Positions 1-11,640 of a stretch of 62,000 nucleotides of DNA are shown here, one piece after another. Position 1 is the stretch's first letter. Each line of letters begins with the position of its first letter. Source of the DNA: Glandiceps talaboti. Lineage: Eukaryota; Hemichordata; Enteropneusta; Spengelidae. The notes beneath the pieces are model-generated. The model was not told the origin of the DNA, searched no databases, and saw only the letters and a list, made by a program, of their open reading frames with translations. The translations under genes and the position numbers were made by a program. The stretch lies in the NCBI RefSeq assembly GCF_964340395.1, contig NC_135571.1, forward strand, positions 8,667,953 to 8,729,952, given 5' to 3'.

Positions 1-215
1 AGAGGGCACACTGGTCACCACATAGTAAGAGATAGGGGAACACCAAATTTTGGTGCGTCACTAGAAATTGTGTGCATCAGTGGCACGTCAAATTGGCTTA
101 GAGGGCACACTGGTCACCACATAGTAAGAGATAGGGGAACATCAAATTTTGGTGCGTCACTAGAAATTGTGTGCATCAGTGGTGAGTCAAATTGGCTTAG
201 AGGGCACACTGGTAC
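1..215. repeat. 99-bp tandem repeat, runs off the left edge
   Basis: Units start at 1, 100 and 199 with AGAGGGCACACTGGT and are nearly identical over 99 bp. The first unit begins at the window edge, so the array is probably longer outside. Confidence 0.9.
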
Positions 216-1016
216 AAACATACATCACAGACTTGGTTTTATACTCAGTAATGGATATATGTAAGGGACGAGATCAATAAATCAATGTAGGATAAAAATC
301 TAAATTCTTTTACTTTGGGGGTGTGGTGAAGGGAGTTGATCCATTCTAGTTCTCATCCTACAAAATCGATTTTACTTTGAATGGATCTGTTTGTACTCCT
401 AAATACAAATATTTCTAAAAACTATCAAATTGAGAAATACAAGAATAGCATGGCACTACTGCTAAAATAATATAAAGTGTCAACAAAAGAACTATTTTTT
501 CTTAACTACGTACCCACTTTGTATTCAGAGCACTACATACTACATACAGATATAAAATTGATTGTTCAGTCACAACATTTTCAATATTGGCCAATTTAAT
601 TAGAAGGGTAGGGGGTTCTGTGGCCTAACTAAAAGAATTTAGTTTTTTATCCTACAATGAACAATTAATCTCGCCCTAAATGTATATGTACTTTAATGTA
701 GTTTCCACTATTTGTTGGATTTTTCATGGCCAAAAAATCTTTTATATCGGAACAATGACACTCAGTCCTGATTTTTATGGGGGTCTTCAATGATTCACTG
801 TCTGTACATCTTTTTTTTACATGTGTGGTATTATCAGCGACCTAATTCTGAGAAAATCAGGCTCACACTAACAGCAAGTTAGACTGTACTGTACACAGGA
901 AATGATACAGCCATTGCTGTATCGATGGACAACATATATCATAGTACATGTACAGTATACTGTATGCAAAGTTTTAACCACAAGTACTACTACCATAATC
1001 AGTGTACCCTACCCAC
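216..1016. other. AT-rich intergenic, nothing recognised
   Basis: No coding frame with recognisable protein, no clear repeat structure beyond A/T runs. Confidence 0.5.
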
Positions 1017-1018
1017 TA

Positions 1019-1262
1019 GGGAACTTGCAGACCCGCCATGTTGAATGTTGCATCATGGGACATGTGATAATAAATAATAATCACTTAGCATTGTAAACAA
1101 TAATTTTCCATTGTTTACAACCACAAATAATCAATTCATAGTTACCCTGACAATTGTGGGAGGTTAATTTTATCAGTAGCTCCAGATTAGGTATTACGAT
1201 AACCACAGATAATCCCATAGTCTTTTGCATCTGAGCATGCTCAGTCTGGATTGAAAGTTTCC
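1019..1262. mobile_element. MITE family 1 (TIR GGGAACTTGCA), copy 1
   Basis: 244 bp, ends GGGAACTTGCAGACC / ...TTGAAAGTTTCC, flanked by TA on both sides (1017-1018, 1263-1264). Same body occurs at 41176-41383 (same orientation) and 61683-61923 (opposite). TA target site suggests a Tc1/mariner-type non-autonomous element (inference). Confidence 0.82.
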
Positions 1263-1264
1263 TA

Positions 1265-2100
1265 TTGGACACCCCTTTGATTTCTATGTACAGTAATTTC
1301 TTGAGATACAATTTACTTAGTCTAGTTACTAACTACAAATGTAAACGTGTAATCGTTTTCTATGATCTCTTTTTTAAGTAGAGTCAAATATAACGGACAG
1401 ATTCTATCAAAACTCTACATGTAGCTCTGGAATACATGAGTATATGTCATCCTTGAATCAGCAATATATGCTAAAATATGAGGGTTATGATTCCTAAAAC
1501 ATATTAGTTACTGTCAAATAATATATTTTCAAGGGATTTATTTTACTGAAAAGAGAGATTGTTTGTATTTCCTAGTCCTGATGGTCACTGATTTAGGAAG
1601 GTATGCTTAGTATTAATGATGGATAACAAGTATTTTCATAGGATTTTAATAGCAGGAAACCACACCAGTGAAACAGTGACATTCCCATGTGATATGTTAG
1701 CATTTCCCAGTAATTTGAGATTTGCATTGTGTTCATTCCTTCAATCACATGTTTAGCTAATGAAGCATCAACAACGACAAAATCTTTAAGCGTAGCTAAG
1801 TAAAATTTCTTTGCCTGGATTACCAATATATGAGTAAATCGCCAGAAAGTGCACAATTTTGTAAGCACTGGTACATTTCGCATGGCTGACAAAATGTGAG
1901 ACGCCAAGCTAGTACAATTTCAGATAATAAGTCACAATTTCACAAACCATACCTGTAACATGGCCGCCAGTACTACAATGTACCTACATGAACTCACTGA
2001 GTGCATGTATTGTCCTTTTCAACTCTTCAGTTGTAATGATCTAAATGCCTCCTCCCGAGAGGAACATTTCTACCATTCTGTTTACTTTATTTATAATATT
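1265..2100. other. AT-rich intergenic with an unrecognised minus-strand ORF
   Basis: An open frame of about 104 codons lies on the minus strand at 1593-1907; its first in-frame ATG is internal and the product matches nothing I know. I see no splice or homology evidence that it is a gene. Confidence 0.4.
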
Positions 2101-2144
2101 AATAATTTATGAAATAACAGTCACAAAGTAATCTTTATTCTGGT

Positions 2145-2579
2145 TTGAGCATACAAAATGTATACTTGGACATATTTTTTCTACATATTAATAATTTGTT
2201 GCTGTATCAAATGTTACCCCGTGATATCTATTCCTGCAATAGAACATACACCTGGCTGTACATATTTTTTTCTTTACTAGTAAATAATATATTAATATTT
2301 GTTGCTGTATCAAATGTTACACCATGATTTTTATTCCAGCAATGGAACATATAACTGTACATATTTTTTCAATATATAAACATGTATATATCAATAATTT
2401 GTTGTTGTATCAAATGTTACAGTTACACCGTGCTCATTCCAGCAATGGAACATATACATGTATGTATACTTGGCTGTATATAATTTTTCTTTGAATAATT
2501 TATTGAATAATATATTGCTGTATCAAATGTTACATTGTGATCTTTATTCCAGCAATGGAACATACATGTATACCTGTAT

Positions 2580-2618
<39 letters not shown>

Positions 2619-2760
2619 TTTGTTTGTTTGTTTGTTTGTACATAAAAATCTACAACTTATACAAGTTGGGTAAAATATTTTATTTATAGTTCATAGTATT
2701 GAACATCTGTTACATCGTGATATTTACTGGAACATCTAACCTGCATAAGTTCTTTCTCTG
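2145..2760. repeat. Diverged ~105-bp tandem repeat with embedded TTTA/TTTG run
   Basis: About five diverged units each contain GTATCAAATGTTAC followed by ATTCCAGCAATGGAACATA. The unit after 2540 has expanded into (TTTA)n(TTTG)n at 2577-2639. Confidence 0.75.
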
Positions 2761-2767
2761 TGGGTAA

Positions 2768-3146
2768 GGCCTAAAAAAAAGAACTGTTTGGTTCCAGTTA
2801 CCTGACCCCACCTAGCTTTTCACCACTGACCATAAACTTTTTGTTACGTATTCGAGGAAAAAATAATAGTATCGCGAACATTGTGAAGTCTCACAAGAAA
2901 AAAGTGGATGAGGAAACTGCCATCAACTTAAAAAGACAATATAAAACTGTTCTTCCAATCTGTAATGGCTGTATATCTGATAGGAAGAATTAAACAACAC
3001 AGAGGCCATTTGGAAAACAATGGAAAACTTGAACTAGACACTCACACAGAAAAAAAATATATAATAAAATATAATAAAACATCTACCTATAATGTACCCC
3101 ACCCATTCTAAATTTGAACGTAATCGAAACCACACAATTTTTTTAT
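2768..3146. mobile_element. MITE family 2 (ends GGCCTAAAAA), copy 1
   Basis: About 380 bp with imperfect terminal inverted repeats (AAAAGAACTGTTTGGTTCC against AAAAAATTGTGTGGTTTCG on the other strand). Further copies at 4370-4746 and, inverted, 8975-9352. Confidence 0.78.
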
Positions 3147-3404
3147 CACTTCTATTTATGTACATGTAACAAATACAGAAAAATTTACATATACATGTAT
3201 GATAACTGTATATCGAAACAATAAACAGACTTTATTACATAAGGTATGTATGTTGCCAGAAAAGAACATATGTGCAAATAAATGTGGGTATGTACATGTA
3301 TGAACAAAATAGAAAAATATCAACGTAACTGGTGATAATAGATTCAATGGTTTTGATGCAAGGCTTCAGTTTACTATTAAAGATAGATATAAACTAAATC
3401 TATT

Positions 3405-3640
3405 GTTCTTCAATGTGGTAGATTACACAAGTGGGTGATTGCGGTTCCTCTGTTGTGTGATTCTAATCACCTTGTGGTCAAGACAGTGTAAACATTGGAA
3501 GTCCCAAAACAATACCACAAGTATGTGGAACTAGCTTTCAGAGAGCCACCTCTACTTAGACAATAATTAAACCAACAGCTTATCACTACTGTATCAGCAC
3601 ACTGGGACGAAGTTTTAGTTTGTCTATATCTGATCCTTAT
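3405..3640. repeat. Dispersed repeat family 3, copy 1
   Basis: Contains GTAGATTACACAA and GTAAACATTGGAAGTCCCAA. A clear second copy is at 51290-51525, and a short inverted fragment at about 5576-5608. Confidence 0.75.
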
Positions 3641-3682
3641 TCAACCAAAGCTTCAATTACCTAGTCTAGTTCCAATACTGGC

Positions 3683-3857
3683 AGGGCTCGAAATTGGCAG
3701 TAGTCAAGGGCATATAGACTACCAAACATTGTATCTTGACTACCAACTTTGTTATTTGGTAGTCTATGAGACCAATGGAAATCAATGGAGAATTGTAGCT
3801 GAAGCAGTTCACTTGGATAAATTTGGCTACCAAGCCCAAAAGTTAAATTCAAGCCCT
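3683..3857. mobile_element. Short TIR element (AGGGCTCGAAATT)
   Basis: 175 bp bounded by AGGGCTCGAAATTGG and, inverted, AGGGCTTGAATTTAAC. The inner part has a second inverted pair around GGTAGTC. It looks like a non-autonomous DNA transposon; superfamily not decided. Confidence 0.65.
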
Positions 3858-4369
3858 TACATATTATACGTACACATTATGATTATTATGATCATTTCCA
3901 CTCACGTATAGTCAAAGTGTTTGCATCTATCTGATCACAGAAATTTGAGTGTTTATATAAACATGATGGTATTACCATGTCCCCCATCTTAATGTAGTTT
4001 CAAGCTGGAGGTAGAGTTCCGTAGTAAATATTATTGCACTTAGCAACTGTCTGAAGGAAATAACTGCCTGTCTGTTTGTGATGGCTTACTACTGACATGC
4101 ATTGGTTGCCCTTGGCCCAGCAGGCGGTTTAGTCAGATCAACAGCTTTATGGTAACTTTGGCTATACATGAGTAGAGATGATCGTAGTAATCGTAACACA
4201 TACATATAAGAACTAGACTACCATTACCAGAGTAATATGGTATCACGATTTAGATCACAGACTCACTATAAAACTCAAACATCAATAGTTAGCACAACTT
4301 GACAAGTTTTTGAACAACAATATATTTGTGTTTTTCAAAATTTCACTTCTTTTTTTTCAGATTGCTAAA
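3858..4369. other. Intergenic, nothing recognised
   Basis: Unique-looking AT-rich sequence between two inverted-repeat elements, no supported gene. Confidence 0.45.
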
Positions 4370-4746
4370 GGCCTAAAAAAATAATTGTTTGGTTCCTGTT
4401 ACCTGACCCCACCTAGCTTTTCACTGCTGACCCTAAACCTTTTTTACATATTCAAGAAAAAATTAACAAAATTGCAAAAAATTGTGAAGTTTCATGAGAA
4501 ATAGTGGATGAGGAAACTGACATCAACTTAAAAAGACACTCTAAAACTATTCTTCCAATCTGTAATGACTGTACATCTGATAGGAAGAAATAAACAACAC
4601 AGAGACCATTTGGAAAACAATGGAAAACCTGAACTAGACACTCACACAGAAAAAAAAAATATAATGAAATAAAATAAAAAAATCTACCTACCCCACCTAT
4701 TCTAAAATTGAATGCAATCGGAACCACATAATTTTTTTATTAGGCC
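4370..4746. mobile_element. MITE family 2, copy 2
   Basis: Best-preserved copy: starts GGCCTAAAAAAATAATTG and ends ...AATTTTTTTATTAGGCC, so both termini read GGCCTAA inward. Very similar to 2768-3146 over its whole length. Confidence 0.82.
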
Positions 4747-5316
4747 TAATAGCACCAGTAAGTTGATACTCGCAATCTGTTCACTACACTATCGAATTTC
4801 ATTTATTTTGGCCAAATGTTAGACAGTTGGCAAATTTACATACATGTGTCTCATGTTATTGCAGTGGATCAATAACAAAAGTATTATAGCCAAATATGTC
4901 TCCTATGTTGACATACTAAACAAGTACTGTACACTTTTGTAATTTAATGTCTTGTTTACACACCGACATGGAATAAGATCATTTTTATTTCTCCATTGTA
5001 TATATTACAATGACAGTCTTTAACTCAAAGACATCTAGTTCCTGTTTGCAGCTTTATGTTTCCTTTTGAAGATTTTTTAATTTATTCCCCCAGTACAGAG
5101 AAACATGTTGAATTACAACAGCCGAAACTGAGCTTTCAAAAAAAAAATAGCTACATGTACAAATAATAACAAACTACATGTAGAATTATTGTTGCACCAT
5201 TAAAGCTATCCAATGGCCGAACTCACAGTAGGATGATTTTTCTGATGACTTCCATGCATGGATTTTGTGGTGTACATTTTTGGGGACTTACAGTGTTGAT
5301 ATTATATTGATTATAG
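4747..5316. other. Intergenic, nothing recognised
   Basis: AT-rich sequence without a supported gene or repeat. Confidence 0.45.
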
Positions 5317-5533
5317 GGTGATTATTAGTCTTGCTGCCAGACTCATGACTACCATCCCTTAGCTTTGTAACTTCTATAAGGCACATGAAGTGTGCCCTGA
5401 GTGGCAAAGCAGTGAGAAGTGAGGGACTTAAATCAGGACTAGTCTTCTTCTTTACTCTCAGCTAAGCCACTCGGCATTCATACAAAGATTAGGGACGATA
5501 GTCACATGTCTGGCAGCGAGACTAGGTGATTAT
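5317..5533. mobile_element. TAGTC-type MITE with 9-bp target duplication
   Basis: Element 5326-5524 (199 bp) has ~38-bp terminal inverted repeats beginning TAGTCTTGCTGCCAGAC / TAGTCTCGCTGCCAGAC and is flanked by an exact direct repeat GGTGATTAT (5317-5325 and 5525-5533). A 9-bp duplication plus long TIRs fits Mutator-like elements (inference). Confidence 0.87.
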
Positions 5534-6330
5534 ATACACACATTAAATGTACTGCTACAATGTACATGTATTATCCAACTGTGTAATCTACCACTCTGAA
5601 CAACAATAGTTTAGTTTGTGTCTCTCTGAGTTTCATGAAAGTGCGGTTTCCATAGTAGTACATGTATATTACACATGTCTATTTTAGGAACTTCAGTTAT
5701 ATGTATGTGACAAGCTGACACTGTCCCCTCTGCCCTTACCAATTCAAATCCTCATTCAAAAAATATTTTCTAGTAAAATGATTGATTATAAAGGATGCCA
5801 TTCTGATTCATTTGTTGATAGCTCTACACCAAATGTTAGTGACAAACGGAAATTAGTCAACAATTTACAAATATACTAGAGCTACACTTGAGAGAATTTG
5901 TACAACTCTATTTCTCTACAACGTTTTTTGAAACCGTTTTTTTGTTAGATATAAAGAATAAGTATATATACTTGTCATATTCTACACCGTGAACTGTACT
6001 GAACCACATGTACATGTATATATAAACATATTTGTGCAACTGTACACATATGGGTGCAATATAACCAATCAATTTGGGTTCGCACCCAAAAATCAAATGG
6101 CCCAATGAATCACGATTACAACTTATTACTATACTACTGTACTTGTAGATAAAACAGACCTCTAATTGACATGTACAATGTCTAATTGGTTAAAAAATAA
6201 ATTAATTAGAAATGGTAAACTTCTACAAAAAATAATAACAAAATATAGTGAAACCTATTCACAAACTGAAATTTCAAATACAATTGAAAAAGCATGTAAA
6301 CACAGTGGTTTTTACTATTAAAGGGGAGTA
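5534..6330. other. Intergenic, nothing recognised
   Basis: AT-rich; several ACATGTA motifs as elsewhere in the window, no supported gene. Confidence 0.45.
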
Positions 6331-6332
6331 AA

Positions 6333-6762
6333 TAGGTAAAAATTTGGTTCCAAATACATTGTATTTAGGTAAAAATTTGGTTCCAAATACCTTGTATTTA
6401 GGTAAAAATTTGATTCCAAATACCTTGTATTTAGGTAAAAATTTGGTTCCAAATACCTTGTATTTAGGTAAAAATTTGATTCCAAATACCTTGTATTTAG
6501 GTAAAAATTTGGTTCCAAATACCTTGTATTTAGGTAAAAATTTGGTTCCATATACCTTGTATTTAGGTAAAAATTTGTTTCAAATACCTTGTATTTAGGT
6601 AAAAATTTGGTTCCAAATACCTTGTATTTAGGTAAAAATTTGGTTCCAAATACCTTGTATTTAGGTAAAAATTTGGTTCCAAATACCTTGTATTTAGGTA
6701 AAAATTTGGGTTTCATATACCTTGTATTTAGGTAAAAATTTGGTTTCATATACCTTGTATTT
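6333..6762. repeat. 33-bp minisatellite, about 13 copies
   Basis: Unit AGGTAAAAATTTGGTTCC plus AAATACCTTGTATTT. Because 33 is a multiple of 3 and the unit has no stop in one frame on each strand, it gives long false ORFs on both strands. Confidence 0.95.
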
Positions 6763-7560
6763 TAATATGTACTTGTATAAATTTTCACCCAAATAAAATT
6801 CAATTCAATTCAATCTATGTCATTTTACCTGGGTTCCCAAACAAAATTACCATAGACTCTATGGGGAGACACTTCCATTTTTACCCTTTCTACCTTTCTA
6901 TTACTTGGGTTCCCCTACCTTAGCAAAAACACTGGAATTATTAATTGACAGTATTGATGCAAAGTATTTCCATGACAACAAAGAACAGAAAACGAATTGC
7001 CTCATAATGTGTTGGTTATTGCATACTATGAACTAAAAGCAAAACACTGGAGTAACATATTTCCATAGCAACGAAAGACCACCACCTACCAAACCATCAC
7101 ATACACATGTAATAAAATTAAGTATGTTACTTATTTTATACAGTGAACTGAAAATAAAAACCCAGAGTATTCAATTGGGATTATATGTCTGCATGATACT
7201 GAAATCATCACATAAATTATTTAAAATAGAACGACTGGACACATCTCATAAATTGTATAATGGTGAATTTTATTACTCTGAATGGGCCGACAGGTTATTC
7301 TATCATGGCTTGTTTCTGTTGCAACTGGAAATTCTATTTTCTTTTTACACATTATTTTGTTAAATAATGACTTAATCGTCATATCATATACCCTCATAAT
7401 CGTCATATCAGTCTGTGGGTAAACATATTTAAGGATTTACCATGGACTATTAATTTTTGTGTCAACCCTTCTTTAACCAATCACTTTTTAGTTAAAATTT
7501 TACACAAAATTACAGATAATATTCTTATAAACAGATGGCAAAATAGTACAAACAAAATTC
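6763..7560. other. Intergenic, nothing recognised
   Basis: No supported gene; short ORFs here have no recognisable product. Confidence 0.45.
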
Positions 7561-7812
7561 CTATGTTTCTGATAAATATTTGGCAAACTTGTAGTGACAA
7601 AATTTCTGCTTTTCTGATAAATACAGTCGATAAATTGTATTGAAGAAATTCATGTTTCTGATAAATATTTGTTAAAATTGTAGACAAAACTCATAAGTTT
7701 CTGATAAATATTTGGCAAACTTGTACTGACAAAATTTCAGCTTTTCTGATAAACGTAGTCGGTAAATTTTATTGATAAAATTCTGGCGTTTCTGATAAAT
7801 TGTTGGCACATC
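7561..7812. repeat. Diverged ~44-bp tandem repeat
   Basis: Six units starting TTTCTGATAAAT, alternately followed by ATTTGGCAAACTTGT and a second variant, so the higher-order period is about 90 bp. Confidence 0.8.
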
Positions 7813-8415
7813 TTGACTTACATGTAAATTATAAATGTCCTCAGAAAAATTGTACTTAAAGATTTGTGCTTGTCAGAATTTAGTCTTAACAACTTGATAT
7901 TACAATTGTATTTGATAATTTCAAAATCTTTCTTCTGTCAGCTAAAAATTATCAACCTTTTTCCTGCCAAATTAACATGATGAAAATTTGTTTTTTTACA
8001 AATTTTCGTTGAATATCAGCATTATTTTGGTTTGAAATTATAGAAGTGATTAATATTGGCCAACTTTTGTCAAAATTTGTAGTTTTTGACCAATATTTTG
8101 ATCAATTTTTATCCAAACTTCTATAAATCGATAAATTTTCACAAGTTGACTAATTGAGCTGTTGACAAAAAATGCAATGAGTGCACATACATGTACGTTA
8201 TTATTGTATAGTATTTCAAATCCATTACTTTATATCTTCATCTATAAATGTGAAATAAAATCCTACAGTAAAACACATATGGAAGAATGAAAAAGCCAAA
8301 TCAATTTTAATGCTGTAGATAATCACTTATAAAAAGTACAAATGTGTAGTATCTTGCCAGATAACCTGAATGCATAATACACTGAGCAGCTTTCTCAATA
8401 TAATCCACGTTAAGC
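7813..8415. other. Very AT-rich intergenic sequence
   Basis: Rich in AAATTT/CAAAATTT words; no gene or clear repeat unit. Confidence 0.45.
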
Positions 8416-8418
8416 TTA

Positions 8419-8830
8419 GGGACGATTGCACAATGTCGCACAAACTCCATACATTAACTTCGTTTGTTCAGGACAAAACCCGCTCCCCCTAAATGAACAT
8501 TCACAAGTGCGACATCAACACGTTTATATATGATGAAAATCGTACCTGTCACACCACTATGATCAATGCACTGTAAAAACATAACGGTAAACACATTAAA
8601 ATACTAACCGGAAACACAGCACTGTACTTGCATATCACATTAAAAGTAAATTTTAATCAACTTATCAACATCTCAGTAGTAAATACAGAACCAGTTATCA
8701 TTGAACCATGAAAGTGGTTGAAATTTGGTTAGAAGTGAAAATGAAGTAATAAGCAATTGCAGTGACGCAAGATTCCTCTAAAGGAACGAAGTTCGTTTAT
8801 TGAGCTTGTGTGATACTGTGTGATCGTCCC
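8419..8830. mobile_element. TIR element GGGACGAT with TTA flanks
   Basis: 412 bp. Left end GGGACGATTGCACAATGTCG and right end, inverted, GGGACGATCACACAGTATCA: about 30 bp of imperfect inverted repeat. TTA precedes the left end (8416-8418) and follows the right end (8831-8833), a possible 3-bp target duplication. Confidence 0.78.
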
Positions 8831-8974
8831 TTAGTTAACTATAATTACCTGTCACAGCGTCAGTAAAATGAGAAGAAGAAAATAGCCACCATCAACTTCA
8901 AGTGTTCAATATTTTATCTTCTTCCCACATGTACATTTTACAGATGAACACAATTCTTTTCACTTACCAGTATT

Positions 8975-9352
8975 TTTAAAAATAATTGTGTGGTTTGATT
9001 ACGCTAAATTTTAGAATAGGTGGGTAGGTAGATTTTTTTTTTTTTTTTTTTTTTTATTTTCATGTGTCAGTATCTAGTTCAGGTAGTTATGTTTTCTGTT
9101 GTTTTCCATATGGTCTCTGTGTTATTGGTGTCTTCTCATCAGATGTATAGCCATTACAGATTGGAAGAACAGTTTTATATTGTCTTTTTAAGTTGTCAGT
9201 TTCCACATCCAATATTTCTGGCAAGACTTCACAATTTTCACGATTTTATTATTTTTTTCTTGAATATGTAAAAAAAGGTTTAGGGTCAGCAGTGCAAAAC
9301 TAGATGGGATCGAGTGAGTAACTGGAACCAAACAATTCTTCTTTTTAGGGCT
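8975..9352. mobile_element. MITE family 2, copy 3 (inverted)
   Basis: Reverse complement of the copies at 2768 and 4370, with an expanded poly-T run at about 9031-9055. Confidence 0.8.
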
Positions 9353-10361
9353 AAGAAGGTAAAATGATGGCATCCCTTTACTATCAGTTCCCAAGCTAAA
9401 ATCTTGAATTTAAAGCTTCACTGGCTGCAACCGGAATATTTTTTTTTCTCGAATTTATTAGATACAATACCTTACATGTAGTATACACCCTAAACAGTAT
9501 TGTATCACCAGTGGGTAAAAATATTTTTGTAGCTGTATACACGATAAATCAATTTTGGTTCCTTACCCAAAAATCAGCGCCCTCAGTGGTGATCATGATT
9601 TCAACCTGCTTCTGTTCTACTTATAGATAATATTGATTAACATTTACAATGTCTAATTAGTGGTTATTAAACAATTTTCAGTGACTATATTGTGGTTGTC
9701 TGATCAAAAAATCATACTCCAGTTACAACTAGTACAGTTTGAACATAGGGACATTCAAAACCACACCTTCGCTCAAGATGTACATTGTATACCAGTATAC
9801 TACACTCTACATGTACGTCTGCAGATAAGAAAAGATACAATGTTTTTTTTATAAGTATATGTAACCGACTAATTTTTAGAGAATATAGCTTTGGTTATTT
9901 GATGAAAAAAATGTCCCAGTTGCAGATAGTGCAGGATTAATGTTTATGGGAACAATATGAGATTACAAGATTTACACTCTTGTAACCACTAATCAATTCC
10001 CCTGCCAACAAACTATGGTAGCCCCATGACAAGAATTGGTAGTCTGAAGACATGGAACTATTGTTAAGTTTGAGCACAGACATGTAATGGTTATAACCTG
10101 GCATGTTAGTTCATCACATGCCAAGTTATACATTAATTGTACTTGCACTCTTTATATTCTGAGAGCCCTATTGATGGATAGAAAGTATTTTTTAATCACT
10201 TCAGTGAAAATGGTCTTAATCTGTCATGTCAATTTGTTCAACTTATATATCCACACATAGCACTTGTTTTCCTGCTATGCTTTCAGAATGGTAAAACCTG
10301 ACAGCAAGGAAAATCTGGTAGAACATACATTGTACAGTCACCTGAACATTTAGTTACATAT
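9353..10361. other. Intergenic, nothing recognised
   Basis: No supported gene or clear repeat. Confidence 0.45.
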
Positions 10362-10494
10362 ATTATTCCCCAACATTTTCTCTTCATTCAGCCAAGGAAA
10401 ATACAAGTGGTCTAAAGGGTCTAGATGAATAGTGACAAAACCCTTTACAGGTCACAGTAGTTCCCATCTAAGTGAAGACAACATTTGGGAATAT
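10362..10494. mobile_element. Palindromic hairpin element, copy 1
   Basis: Begins TTATTCCCCAACATTTTC and ends with its approximate reverse complement ACATTTGGGAATA; the centre has TAGTGACAAAACCC. Better copies at 23990-24107 and 60543-60674. Confidence 0.7.
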
Positions 10495-10893
10495 ATCCGA
10501 ATAAATTATGCAAGCATAATTTATGAAAACTCTGTGACAATAATGACAATTTTTTATGCTTTCTATTATATTTTGAACATCACACAACCATTCATTGTTG
10601 TCACAAAAAGTAAACTGGGTATACATCTCCTACTGGTATATTCTGTTCAAACACATTCAACTTGGCTTGTACAAAGTACATTTGAAAGAACTATTTTGGT
10701 GGCTACCTTTTTCAAAACAGAACCAATGGTGTGCAAAACCATGAATCCTCGAAATACATGAGTCTACTTAAATGAGGACATTTCATATATACTTACAACC
10801 CAGAAATAAATAAATAAACAAATAAATAAATACAGACAGACAGGCAGGCAGGTATGCATACATGTGCACACACAAACACATCAAATGAATGAA

Positions 10894-10968
<75 letters not shown>

Positions 10969-11640
10969 AATAACCCAAAGTTAAAATCTTGCAAGAATGA
11001 ATGTTTATGGATTCTGTAAAGTTATTAATCAAAATATTACATCACATGACCCAATTTATTTTGGAAAATTAATGGCACTTGTTTAACATCTTGTCAGCAT
11101 CTAAGCAGTGTACGAGGAACTTCATGTAACTTGTTTGAATAATCTCATTTTGATAATGTAATATTGGCAGGCAAGTCTTTCTACAAGAAATTATCACTTC
11201 TGACAGCTATATTCATGGAACTATTTTGATATGTTAATTTTGATTGTTTGAAATTAATCAGTCTGTCGACATGTCACTTAAAAATTCACAAGTGATTGTA
11301 ACAGGTTTAGAGAAATCCTGAATACCTGGATCACCATAAAACTACGAATCTCTCCAAACAAAAGACCTTAAAAATAGCAATTTTTATACAATTGACGTCC
11401 ATATGTTATTATTGTCCTATGCATTTCGATACATTAAATCAAACACATTCAATTTATATGTTATACATTGTGACCTACATACGGCTCAAAGCAATGCGGG
11501 TGAAATCAAGAACGCTTCGGCCATGTTGGTGTACGCCTGAAAACCAATCTTGGCAAAGAATTTTCATATTTTAACCGAATAATAAAAACACACATAAAAC
11601 ATATAAACGGTCATATTGTGGTTGTAATTAAAACAAAAAA
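10495..11640. other. Intergenic with AAAT microsatellites
   Basis: (AATA)n arrays at 10797-10833 and 10885-10971; otherwise AT-rich sequence with no supported gene. Confidence 0.6.

Noticed and set aside
1593-1907. 104-codon minus-strand frame
   Set aside because: Starts at a non-ATG codon after an in-frame stop, product unrecognised, no exon borders; kept only as a note.
6318-6749. 143-codon minus-strand and 84-codon plus-strand open frames with repeated peptide
   Set aside because: Both are translations of the 33-bp minisatellite in opposite strands; no splice sites, no start context, and equal openness on both strands points to repeat periodicity.
10793-11032. Hydrophobic LFIYLFIYLF minus-strand frame
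   Set aside because: Translation of an AAAT/AATA microsatellite; the same type of false frame appears at 2458-2673 and 13774-13968.
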